Shown one piece after another: positions 8,390 to 18,400 of a stretch of DNA of 64,000 bases. Position numbers and translations under genes: made by a program. The stretch covers positions 251,357-315,356 of the forward strand of contig NZ_BMHT01000005.1 of assembly GCF_014641455.1 (NCBI RefSeq), read 5' to 3'. Source of the stretch: Hymenobacter cavernae. Its GTDB lineage: Bacteria; Bacteroidota; Bacteroidia; Cytophagales; Hymenobacteraceae. The notes beneath the pieces are model-generated. The model had not been told where the DNA came from, did not search any database, and saw only the letters and a list, made by a program, of their open reading frames with translations. Positions within the stretch are counted from its first letter, which is position 1. The number at the start of each line of letters is the position of its first letter.

Positions 8390-11300
8390 ATGCCGACCAA
8401 TACCAAAACCCGCGACCTACCGACAAAACTCTACCCTCCCTCCTCCCCATCGAGCTTAGTAGCATTGTTTGAGCAGCAAGTAGCACGCACACCACAGGCG
8501 GTAGCGGTGCGTTTTCAGCAGGAACTGCTCACATACGAACAACTTAATGAGCACGCCAACCAGCTAGCCAGCTACCTGCACCAGCGCGGCTTGCAGCCGC
8601 ACACGCTGGTGCCGCTCTGCCTGGAACGAAGTCCGCGGCTGATTGTGAGCGTGCTGGCCGTTCTCAAGGCAGGCGCCGCTTACGTGCCCCTCGACCCAGA
8701 TTATCCGCTGGAGCGCCTGCGCTACATGCTGCACGACACCGCCGCGGCGCTGGTGCTCGCCAGCCAGGCTACAGTGGGCAAGCTGCGGCCCTTTGCCGAC
8801 GCTAGGCTTACGTTGCTGGAAGTGGATGGCCCTAACGCCGCGACGATTGCCGAGCAGCCGGTGCAAAACCTAGGTTTGCTGAGCCGGGGCGAAGACCTAG
8901 CTTACGTCATCTACACGTCGGGCTCCACGGGCACGCCGAAGGGAGTTTTGGTCGAGCACCGGAATGTGTCCAGCTTAGTAAAAGACGTTGATTATGTGAC
9001 GCTGACCGAGGAAGACATTCTCCTTTCCACCGGCTCGCCGTCCTTCGACGCCACCACGTTTGAGTACTGGGGCATGTTGCTGAACGGCGGGCAGCTGGTG
9101 CTGGCTACCGAAAATCAGCTGCTCAACAACGACTTACTAAAAGAAGAAATCCGCACGCGGGGCGTCAGCAAAATGTGGTTTACCTCCAGCTGGTTCAACC
9201 AACTGGTGGATACGGATACCAGCCTTTTCGATGGGCTGGAAACCATCTTGGTGGGTGGCGAGAAACTATCGGAGCCGCACATCAAGAAGATCAAGCAGGC
9301 GCATCCTTCGCTCACGATCATCAACGGCTACGGCCCCACGGAGAATACGACCTTCTCCCTCACCTACCCTATTAGTGATCAGGAAGTGCCGACGCCCATT
9401 CCGATCGGTAAGCCGCTGAACCACCGCACGGCGTATGTGTTGGATGAACAGTTGCAGCCCGTGCCTGCTGGCACGATGGGCGAGTTGTATGTGGGCGGCG
9501 CCGGCGTAGCGCACGGCTACCTCAACCAGCCCGAGTTGACGGCCGAGAAATTTATTCCTGATCCGTTTAGCGAAGAAGCCGGGGCGCGCCTGTACCGCAC
9601 CGGCGATCTAGCCCGCTTTCTACCCGACGGCAACGTGGAATACCTAGGTCGGCAGGACGACCAGGTGAAGGTGCGTGGCTACCGCATCGAGCTAGGTGAG
9701 GTAGAAACGGCGCTGAATGAGCTGGAGCCCGTCAGCAACAGCTGCGTAGTGGTGCGCCAGGATGCCAACGCCGTGAAGCGCCTCGTGAGCTACTACGTGC
9801 CCGATTGGAAAGTGGTAAAAATCAAAGAACGAGAGCTTTACCACCGTCAAGTAGCCACCTGGAAGGAGCTGTACGAAACCGAGTACGCCAAAACGGAAGA
9901 CGAGGCGGAAGTAGATCAGGAGTTCAACATTATCGGCTGGAACGACAGCTTCACCGGCGCGCCTATTCCGGCCGAGCAGATGGCGGAATGGCTGCGCGAC
10001 ATTGTCGGCGTCATCTTTTCGGAGAAGCCGGAAAATGTGCTGGAAATCGGCTGCGGCACGGGCCTGATTTACTACCAGCTGGCGGGCAAAGTCAAGAAGT
10101 ACATCGGCACCGACTTTTCCCGCTCGTGCGTCAACCAGATTACCCAGCACATCAGCAAGGGCCTACGCGACTACGGCCCAACGGAGCTACAGGTGTGCGC
10201 CGCCCACGAGCTAGCTCTGCGCCCCGGCGAGCAGGTCGACACGATTCTGTTGAACTCTATCATTCAGTACTTTCCGGGCGAAGATTACCTGAGCGAAGTT
10301 ATTGCCAAGAGCATTTCGCTGCTGAACGGCCAAGGCCGCATCATCCTAGGTGACGTGCGCGACAACCGTTTGCTGGAGCTGTTTAAAGGTCGGCTGCACG
10401 CCCAGAAAGCGCCCGCTACGGAAAGCATCCGGGAGTTTAAGTGGCTCGTGGAGCAAGACGTGTTGAAGGAAGAAGAGCTGTGCTTTTCGCCCGAATACTT
10501 CTACCGACTTCAGGCCTTTTACCCGCAAATAACGCACGTTGAAATACAGTGGAAGCGCGGCGCGTACATCAACGAGTTGACACTTTACCGCTACACCGTG
10601 ATTCTGCACGTAGGCGAAGAAGCCGCAGTGCTGAAGCCGCAATGGCAAGATTGGGCTAGCCTGCCCGACCAGCAGGCTGTTCGGGAGCAGCTCCAAAAAG
10701 GCGAGCCGATCATTGCGCTGAAGGACGTGCCCAACCCGCGCTTGTGGCGCGAGCGGCGGCTCAACCTAGCTTTGCAGGATAAATCAGACAACACCCTAGG
10801 CGACATCCTGCCGACGCTGGACACCGAGGATGCCGAAAGCGTAGCCGTTGCCCGGTTTTTGAGCGACGCCCAAGCCGCGGGCTATCATACCCGCTTGTTG
10901 CTGGACGAAGATCCGCTGAAGATGAACGTGCTGCTGGAGCGCGAGCCTTCGCACGCTTTTGTGGAGTCGGTTTACAGCGAGAAAGACTACCGGGCCAGTA
11001 CCAACACCACCAACATTTCCCTGTTCAACGACATCAGCGCGCTGCTGCAAAAGGACATTCGTGGCTTGCTGCAACGGCGCCTGCCGGAGTACATGGTGCC
11101 CGCTGAGTTTATTGCCCTAGGGCACTTGCCGCTGACTAGCAACGGCAAAGTCGACCGCCGTTTCCTGACCCAGCGCGAAGACCGTGGGGTAATCAACAAG
11201 TTCAACTACCAGGCGCCACGCAATGAGTTGGAGCAAAAGCTAGCTTCCATCTGGCAGGAGCTGCTGGTGATGGACAAGATCGGCATCTACGACAACTTCT

Positions 11301-14300
11301 TCGAGTTGGGTGGCCACTCGCTGCTGGCGACGCGGGTGGTATCGGCGGTGCGCAAGCAGCTGGCCGTGGAGCTGGTTATCAAGGACTTGTTTGTTCACCC
11401 GACGATTGCCGATCTGTCGGAATACTTGCAAGCGCACAACACCGATTTAGTGCTACCGCCCATCGTGGCCCAACCTCGGCCGGAGCGAACTCCTTTGTCC
11501 TTCAGCCAGGAGCGGCTTTGGTTTATCGATCAGTTGGAAGGCAGCGTGCAGTATCACGTGCCGATTGTGCTACGACTCCGCGGCAAGCTGAACCAGGCAG
11601 CCTTGTCGGCGGCCTTATTTGATATTCTGCAACGGCACGAAGTGCTCCGAACCGTACTGCGCGAGCAGAATGGCCTAGCCTACCAGCAAGTACTCGCGCA
11701 CGATGAATGGCAACTGACCCGGCTGGAGGGCTGCGTGTACCAGGCCGACCCAGAAGCAGTTCAGCTGCAAGTGAAGCAGTTTATCAGCACCCCGTTCGAT
11801 CTGGCGCATGACCCAATGCTGCGCGCCGCCCTGATTGGCCTAGCCGACCCAGAGGAGCATTTGCTGGTAATTACGATGCACCACATTGCATCGGATGGCT
11901 GGTCTTTATCGATCTTTTTCCGGGAGTTAGTAACGCTTTATGAAGCGCATGTGGCTAACCAATCGGTGCAGCTACCGCCCCTACCAGTACAATACGCCGA
12001 CTTCGCGCTGTGGCAACGGCAGCACCTAGGTTCACGGCTCGAAAAACCACTGGCGTATTGGAAGGAAAAGCTAGCCAACGTCGCGCAGCTACAGTTGCCC
12101 ACCGATTATCCGCGGCCCGCGGTGCAAAGTACCAAGGGCGCCAGCGCCGCTTTTCACCTGGACCAGGAGCTTGTCGGGAAGCTACAGGGGCTCAGCCAGC
12201 AACAGGGTGTCACGCTCTTTATGACACTGTTGGCCACCTTCAAGAGCCTCCTTTACCGCTACAGCGGCCAACAGGATATCTGTGTGGGCAGCGCCATTGC
12301 CGGCCGCCAGCAACACGAGATTGAAGGGCTGATTGGCTTCTTCGTTAATACCCTAGCCTTACGTAGTCAGGTGCGGGGAGAAGTTAGCTTCACCGAGCTG
12401 TTGCAGCAGGTAAAAACCACCACGCTGGAAGCGTACGAGTACCAGCAGGCGCCCTTCGAGAAAGTAGTAGACTTGGTCGTGAAGGAGCGCGACCTAAGCC
12501 GCAGTCCGCTGTTTCAGGTGATGTTCGTGTTGCAGAACACGCCAGACATTCCGGATCTGCACTTGGGCGCGGTGAAGGCTACGCGGGAAGGCTACGAGCA
12601 CGCCACCGCGCAGTTTGACTTCACGTTTACCCTCACGGAAGACGAGCTAGGTTTGCAGGGCTTCGTGGAGTACAGCACCGACCTCTACCAAGCCCCGACG
12701 ATTACTCGCATTGTCGGGCACTTCACGGAGCTACTGCATTCGGTAGTGAAGCAACCGCAGCTTAGCATTGCTGCGCTGCCCATGCTCACGCCAGCGGAAG
12801 AGCACGAGCTGTTAGAAGTATTCAATACGTCGCCAGTACTGCCCGCGTCGTCGCAGAGCATTGTGACATTGTTTGAAGCGCAGGCAGCAAGCGCCCCGCA
12901 CGCCGTAGCCCTAGCTTTTGAACAGCAGCAGGTTACCTATAAAGAGCTAAATGCGCGGGCTAACCAGCTGGCGCATTACCTGCGCAAGCAAGGCGTGCAA
13001 GCCGAAACGCTGGTGCCGCTGTGTCTGGAGCGCTCCATCGAGCTGCTGGTTGGCATACTGGGTGTTTTGAAAGCAGGCGGCGCCTACGTGCCCCTTGATG
13101 CCAGCTACCCTGCTGAGCGTTTGCAGTACATGATCCAGGACACGGGCGCGCAGCTAGCCTTGAGCAGTCGGAGCACGACGGCCGCTTTGCTGGGTGCGGC
13201 GCCCTCCCTGACCGTGGTAGAGGTAGGCGGCCAGGCGGCACAGGCGATTAAGCAAGAAGCCACGACGAATCTGCCGGCAGCTGCCACGGCGCAAAACCTA
13301 GCCTACGTGATTTACACCTCGGGCAGCACCGGCCGGCCCAAAGGGGTGCTGGTGGAGCACGGCAATGTGGTGAGCCTGGTGAAAGACGTAAACTACGTGA
13401 GCCTCACCAACCAAGACATCCTCTTATCCACCGGCTCGCCCTCGTTCGATGCTACCTCATTTGAGTACTGGGGCATGTTGCTCAACGGCGGGCAACTCGT
13501 GCTGTGTGCCGAGGATCGTCTGCTCAACAGCACCTTGCTGCAAGAAGAAATTCAGGGACGTGGCATCACCAAGATGTGGTTTACGGCTAGCTGGTTCAAC
13601 CAGCTGGTAGACGTCAATCCGCTTGTTTTTGCAGGTTTAGATACCGTGCTCGTGGGCGGCGAAAAACTCTCGGAGCTGCACGTGCGGCAGTTGCAGGAGC
13701 GTTACCCTTCGCTGCGCATTATCAACGGCTACGGCCCGACGGAGAACACCACTTTCTCCCTCACGCACCCCATCACCAGCACCGACCTGACCGCGTCGGT
13801 TGCCTTACCCATTGGTCGGCCGCTGCCCAACCGGACCGCTTACGTCCTCGACGAGCGGCGGCAGCTGGTACCAGTTGGTGTGGCCGGCGAGGTGTACGTA
13901 GGCGGCGCCGGCGTGGCCCGGGCTTACCTCAACCAGCCCGCACTAACCGCCGAGAAATTTGTGCCTCATCCGTTTGCTACCACGGAGAATACGCGCCTGT
14001 ACCGCACCGGCGACCTAGGCCGTTGGCGCGCCGACGGCAACCTGGAATACCTAGGTCGACTGGATGAGCAGGTAAAGCTCCGTGGCTTCCGGATTGAGCT
14101 GGGCGAAATTGAAGCGGTCCTACAGCAGAGCGGCCTGGTCAAACAAGCCGTCGTGCTGGTGCGCACAGACCAGGGCAGTTCCAAGCGGCTGGTTGGGTAC
14201 GTAGTAGCCGAAGGCACCTTCGACCGCGACCGTGTAATGGCTGATTTAAGAAGCAAGCTGCCCGACTACATGGTGCCCACGCTCTGGGTAGAGCTAGCTT

Positions 14301-15403
14301 CGCTGCCGCTGACAACCAATGGCAAAGTAAATAAACAGGCACTGCCAGCGCCGAACGCCAGCGAGCTATCGACTGAGGAATACGCACCTGCACGCACCGA
14401 AGCCGAGCTGACGCTGGCGCGCATGTGGCAGGAAGTACTGAAGAAAGATACTATTGGCATCCACGACAACTTCTTTGAGCTAGGTGGTGATTCTATCATC
14501 ACCATCCAGATTGTTAGTCGGCTCCGGCAGGCCGGCTACAGCGCGCAGCCCCGCGACTTATTTGTGTACCAGACAGTTGCGAAGTTGGCAGAAGTAGTGG
14601 TGGCTCGTTTGGAAGTTAGCATCGTCGAAGAGAAACCAGCCGATCAGCCAGTAAACCTAGATAAGGATGTAAATCCGTTGGTAGCCTTGCAAAAGGAAGG
14701 CACCCAGCCTCCCTTCTTTGCCATTCCCGGCTTTCTGCTCTACCGGCATGTGGCGGCGCATATTGGTCAGGATCAGCCCTTTTATGGTCTTGAACTACCT
14801 TTTTACGAAAGCATTGATGAATTGCCGCCTACTGAGCGTATCGGGGAATTGGCACAGCATTTCATTCGGGAAATGAAGCAAGTGCAACCACGCGGGCCGT
14901 ACTACCTAGGTGCCTTCTGTGGCTACTATCCTATCATTTTGGAAGCGGCACATACGCTGTTATCCCAGGGAGAGGAAGTGCCTGTTGTAGCTTTGTTCGA
15001 AGCATATCCGTCGAATGCCATTCTCTCCAAGAAGTCTGCTACGTACCTCAAGCAGAAAATAGAAATCTATTATGAGGAGCTGCGAAAGAAGACATTTGCT
15101 GAAACAGTAAAATACTTGGCTGATGAAGCAGCTATCAAATTCCGGTTTATTCAGCGAAAGCTCGCCGGCGAGAAGAGAGAAGGATACAACCTCAGAGAAT
15201 ATCCGGGCAAGGTTGTCCTGTTCAAGTCCAGTATTCCGACGCCAGGCCTGATCAACGATCCGCAAGGTGGCTGGTCCCAGCACGTCACAGGCGAGCTAGA
15301 AGTTCTCACGGTTACCGGCGACCATATCTCTATTTTCAAAGAGCAAGGTGCGATTGAGCTTGCTGAAAAACTTTCCACGGTTTTAGAAAAAGCCAGAACC
15401 TAG
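8390..15403 (+). CDS. Nonribosomal peptide synthetase, A-NMT-PCP-C-A-PCP-TE
   Basis: A 2337-aa dimodular NRPS without an N-terminal condensation domain, so it starts a chain. Module 1: adenylation domain (FDAT at 219-222, GYGPTEN from 313). Between its A8 and A10 motifs sits an N-methyltransferase with SAM motif VLEIGCGTG at 550-558, preceded by the GWNDSFTGAPIP signature of NRPS N-methyltransferases. The PCP serine is S977. Module 2: condensation domain with HHIASDG at 1164-1170, second A domain (FDAT from 1686), and PCP serine S2035. A thioesterase-like domain (about 2090-2337) has LGAFCGYY with C2177 at the nucleophile position, FEAYPS instead of the usual F/LDxYP, and GDH ending at H2312. 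By eye alignment to GrsA both A pockets read D-A-F-W-L-G-G-T-F-K, a valine-type code. The expected product is N-methyl-Val-Val or something built from it; this is inference. Confidence 0.93.
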   Translation: MPTNTKTRDLPTKLYPPSSPSSLVALFEQQVARTPQAVAVRFQQELLTYEQLNEHANQLASYLHQRGLQPHTLVPLCLERSPRLIVSVLAVLKAGAAYVPLDPDYPLERLRYMLHDTAAALVLASQATVGKLRPFADARLTLLEVDGPNAATIAEQPVQNLGLLSRGEDLAYVIYTSGSTGTPKGVLVEHRNVSSLVKDVDYVTLTEEDILLSTGSPSFDATTFEYWGMLLNGGQLVLATENQLLNNDLLKEEIRTRGVSKMWFTSSWFNQLVDTDTSLFDGLETILVGGEKLSEPHIKKIKQAHPSLTIINGYGPTENTTFSLTYPISDQEVPTPIPIGKPLNHRTAYVLDEQLQPVPAGTMGELYVGGAGVAHGYLNQPELTAEKFIPDPFSEEAGARLYRTGDLARFLPDGNVEYLGRQDDQVKVRGYRIELGEVETALNELEPVSNSCVVVRQDANAVKRLVSYYVPDWKVVKIKERELYHRQVATWKELYETEYAKTEDEAEVDQEFNIIGWNDSFTGAPIPAEQMAEWLRDIVGVIFSEKPENVLEIGCGTGLIYYQLAGKVKKYIGTDFSRSCVNQITQHISKGLRDYGPTELQVCAAHELALRPGEQVDTILLNSIIQYFPGEDYLSEVIAKSISLLNGQGRIILGDVRDNRLLELFKGRLHAQKAPATESIREFKWLVEQDVLKEEELCFSPEYFYRLQAFYPQITHVEIQWKRGAYINELTLYRYTVILHVGEEAAVLKPQWQDWASLPDQQAVREQLQKGEPIIALKDVPNPRLWRERRLNLALQDKSDNTLGDILPTLDTEDAESVAVARFLSDAQAAGYHTRLLLDEDPLKMNVLLEREPSHAFVESVYSEKDYRASTNTTNISLFNDISALLQKDIRGLLQRRLPEYMVPAEFIALGHLPLTSNGKVDRRFLTQREDRGVINKFNYQAPRNELEQKLASIWQELLVMDKIGIYDNFFELGGHSLLATRVVSAVRKQLAVELVIKDLFVHPTIADLSEYLQAHNTDLVLPPIVAQPRPERTPLSFSQERLWFIDQLEGSVQYHVPIVLRLRGKLNQAALSAALFDILQRHEVLRTVLREQNGLAYQQVLAHDEWQLTRLEGCVYQADPEAVQLQVKQFISTPFDLAHDPMLRAALIGLADPEEHLLVITMHHIASDGWSLSIFFRELVTLYEAHVANQSVQLPPLPVQYADFALWQRQHLGSRLEKPLAYWKEKLANVAQLQLPTDYPRPAVQSTKGASAAFHLDQELVGKLQGLSQQQGVTLFMTLLATFKSLLYRYSGQQDICVGSAIAGRQQHEIEGLIGFFVNTLALRSQVRGEVSFTELLQQVKTTTLEAYEYQQAPFEKVVDLVVKERDLSRSPLFQVMFVLQNTPDIPDLHLGAVKATREGYEHATAQFDFTFTLTEDELGLQGFVEYSTDLYQAPTITRIVGHFTELLHSVVKQPQLSIAALPMLTPAEEHELLEVFNTSPVLPASSQSIVTLFEAQAASAPHAVALAFEQQQVTYKELNARANQLAHYLRKQGVQAETLVPLCLERSIELLVGILGVLKAGGAYVPLDASYPAERLQYMIQDTGAQLALSSRSTTAALLGAAPSLTVVEVGGQAAQAIKQEATTNLPAAATAQNLAYVIYTSGSTGRPKGVLVEHGNVVSLVKDVNYVSLTNQDILLSTGSPSFDATSFEYWGMLLNGGQLVLCAEDRLLNSTLLQEEIQGRGITKMWFTASWFNQLVDVNPLVFAGLDTVLVGGEKLSELHVRQLQERYPSLRIINGYGPTENTTFSLTHPITSTDLTASVALPIGRPLPNRTAYVLDERRQLVPVGVAGEVYVGGAGVARAYLNQPALTAEKFVPHPFATTENTRLYRTGDLGRWRADGNLEYLGRLDEQVKLRGFRIELGEIEAVLQQSGLVKQAVVLVRTDQGSSKRLVGYVVAEGTFDRDRVMADLRSKLPDYMVPTLWVELASLPLTTNGKVNKQALPAPNASELSTEEYAPARTEAELTLARMWQEVLKKDTIGIHDNFFELGGDSIITIQIVSRLRQAGYSAQPRDLFVYQTVAKLAEVVVARLEVSIVEEKPADQPVNLDKDVNPLVALQKEGTQPPFFAIPGFLLYRHVAAHIGQDQPFYGLELPFYESIDELPPTERIGELAQHFIREMKQVQPRGPYYLGAFCGYYPIILEAAHTLLSQGEEVPVVALFEAYPSNAILSKKSATYLKQKIEIYYEELRKKTFAETVKYLADEAAIKFRFIQRKLAGEKREGYNLREYPGKVVLFKSSIPTPGLINDPQGGWSQHVTGELEVLTVTGDHISIFKEQGAIELAEKLSTVLEKART

Positions 15404-15407
15404 GTTG

Positions 15408-15468
15408 TTCTGAGTCATAAAAAACTCCCGCTAATCAATTATCAGCGGGAGTTTTTTATGACTCAGAA
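15408..15468. terminator. Bidirectional terminator between the convergent NRPS genes
   Basis: Arms 15408-15432 and 15444-15468 are perfectly complementary (25 bp) with an 11-nt loop. The inner GC-rich stem (ACTCCCGCT/AGCGGGAGT) is flanked by A-run and T-run sequence on both strands, so it can act as an intrinsic terminator in either direction. It lies 5 nt after the stop of line 1 and 5 nt from the stop of line 2. Confidence 0.9.
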
Positions 15469-15473
15469 TAACC

Positions 15474-18400
15474 TTATTTATCTAAAAGGCGCTGCAAAAC
15501 TTCTGCAATATTCTTGTCGTTCGGCGCATCAAAGATATAGGCGTGTTCTCCCGGCACCTCATGGATATTGATTCCTTTTAGCGCAAAAGGCTTCCAACCA
15601 AGAAATTCAAAATCGTGCATGTAATAGGTCGGCGTCGAGACCCGGAATAAATCGATAGTCACCTGTTGCGGAGCCAAACGATATTTTTCTTCGGCCAGCT
15701 CATTTTGTACACCTAGCTCGTACGGATGCCCGGACAGCATTTCGTACTGCCGCTCCTTGCCGTACTTCAGCGCCCAATAAGGCTTGAGGAACATGCGCTT
15801 CAAGGTATCGAGTTTATAAGCCAGGGTACGTTTCGGGCGCTTGGCCAGAAGCACAAAGGTGTACAACGCCTTCTTCAGCGAATACTGCGCCTTTACCAAC
15901 TTCCGGCTTGCTTCCGGATTCGGGTAATACGACGGATAAGCATACGTATCAAACATAGCCAGCAGCTTCACCTGCTTACCAGCTTCGGTCAGTTGCTTGG
16001 CCATTTCAAAAGCAATGACTCCGCCAAACGAATAGCCCGCCAACGCATACGGCCCTTCCGGATTTGCAGCCGTGATAGCCGCTACGTAGTGCGCCGCTAT
16101 TTCCTCCATCGTACTGAGTGGCTTATCTACGCCGTTCAATCCTTTGGCCTGCAAACCATACACGGGTTGGTCAGCATCCATACTTTTCGCTAAAGAATTG
16201 AACAGAAGCACATTCATCCCAGCGCCGTGCACCATATACAACGGCACTTTCGTGCCAGTGGGTTTTATCGGCACCAATGAATCCCACAGTGAATTCTGCG
16301 TCGCAACTTCCGTATCTATCTGGAACACAGAAGCTATCTTTTCTACAGTCGAGTGGTTGAACAACGTAGAAAGCGGCACCCGCTTGCCCGTTTCCTGCTC
16401 CAGCCGGTTCATCACCTGCACCGCAATCAAGGAATGCCCACCTAGCTCGAAAAAGTCATCAAAGACATTTACTTGCTCAATGCCCAAGTATTCGCGCCAG
16501 ATAGTAGCCACTAGCTTTTCCGTCTCGGTGCGCGGTGCTACCTGGGTTTCCATCTTCTGGCTAGCCTCTGCTTTAGGCTGTTGCAGCAACGCTTTGCGGT
16601 CAATCTTGCCATTCAGCGTCATGGGCAGTGCGGAGAGAATCGCCACCTCGCTCGGCACCATGTAGGCGGGCAGTTGCTTGGCCAGGGTCTTTTTCCAATC
16701 GGCTATCCGGTGCTGAGCAGTTTCAAGCGACACCGCCACAGCGGGCACTACGTAGGCCACCAGCCGTTCCTCACGGGCTAGCACCACGGCTTCCTTCACA
16801 TCAGCAAAAGCCATCAGCACCTGCTCTATTTCGCCCGGCTCGATGCGGTAGCCGCGTATCTTCACCTGCTGATCTACCCGGCCCAGGCATTGTATCTCAC
16901 CTGTTTCGAGCAGCTTACCTAGGTCGCCGGTGCGGTACATGGTGGTACCAGACTGCGCGGCAAACGGATTGGCTACAAACTTCTCCGCTGTCAGCTCCGG
17001 CCGGTTCAGATAGCCTTGCGCCACTCCATCGCCGGCTATAATCAGCTCACCAACTGCACCCGGCTCAACTGGCTTCAAGTATTCATCCAGAACGTAGAAC
17101 TGGGTATTGGCAATGGGTTTGCCAACCGTAATCGTTGCATCAGCATTGGAAATCTGCTTCACCGAAGACCAGATGGTCGTTTCGGTTGGCCCATACACAT
17201 TCCAGACGGAGCTGCATTTTGCGACCAGTTGCGTGGCTAAGTCGGCCGGCAGTGCCTCACCACCACAAAGCGCCCTTAAGGGCAGCTTCCTCGTCCAGCC
17301 AGCGCTCAAAAGCATGCGCCAGGTAGCAGGTGTGGCTTGCAGAACGGTTATTTTTTCCGCTTCAATTAACTCCAGCAGTTGCTTCCCATCTTTCGTAGTT
17401 GCCGCATCCGCCAGCACGACGGTAGCCCCACTAACCAATGGCAGGAAAAGCTCTAAGCCAGCAATATCGAAGGAAACCGTTGTGACAGCCAGCAGTTTAT
17501 CCGTTGCACAAATACCCGGCTCCTGCTGCATGCTGCACAGGAAATTAACGACGTTGCGATGCGTAATCTTCACTCCTTTCGGCTTGCCCGTGGAGCCCGA
17601 GGTGTAAAGCACGTAAAGCAGGCTACTGCTGTCCAGCTTCAGCGTTTGTTCCGTATCCGGGTAGTTTCCTAGCTGCGCAAATGCTTCCTCCGCGTATAAT
17701 TTCTTGCCGCTAGCAGCAGAAGTAGCACCTAGCTTTTCTGAAGCAAAAAGGAACCTAGCCCCGGAATCTTCCAACATGTACTTAATCCGATCCTGCGGAT
17801 AAATCGGATCAAGCGGCACGTACGCGGCGCCGCACTTCATAATAGCCAACAGCGCAACAACCAGCTCAGCCGAACGCTCCAGTAGTAGGCCCACTGTATC
17901 GCCAGACTGCACGTTATTGGCTACCAAATAAGCAGCTAGCTGATTCGATTTTTTATTTAGCTCCTGATAAGAAAGAACAGCGGAGCCAAACGTTACTGCC
18001 GTCTTTTGAGGCGTACTATACGCTTGCTCGGCAATTAGCTGATGTAAAGGTTTACTTACCGGATACGGCTGCACCGTATCATTCAAAACCTCATATTCAG
18101 CAGGCAGCGCTGTGTAGCTTCCTAGCTGAATATCCGCGATTTTGATAGCCGGATTCTCCACTACTTGTTCCAGCAGCTGCTCAAACTCCATCATCATACG
18201 CTTGATGGTGGCGGGCTTAAATAGCGCGCTGTTGTAAGAGCATTCCAGCACGACTGCTTTCTCCGAGCCGCTGGCATTCAGAAACACCTCAAAGCTTTCA
18301 TACTCGCGCGGGTTGCTGATCAGCTCGTACGTAAGCCCGTGAAACTCTACGCCATCTGCTAGGCCCATGTCCACGTTGAACACCACAGGCACCATCGGAA

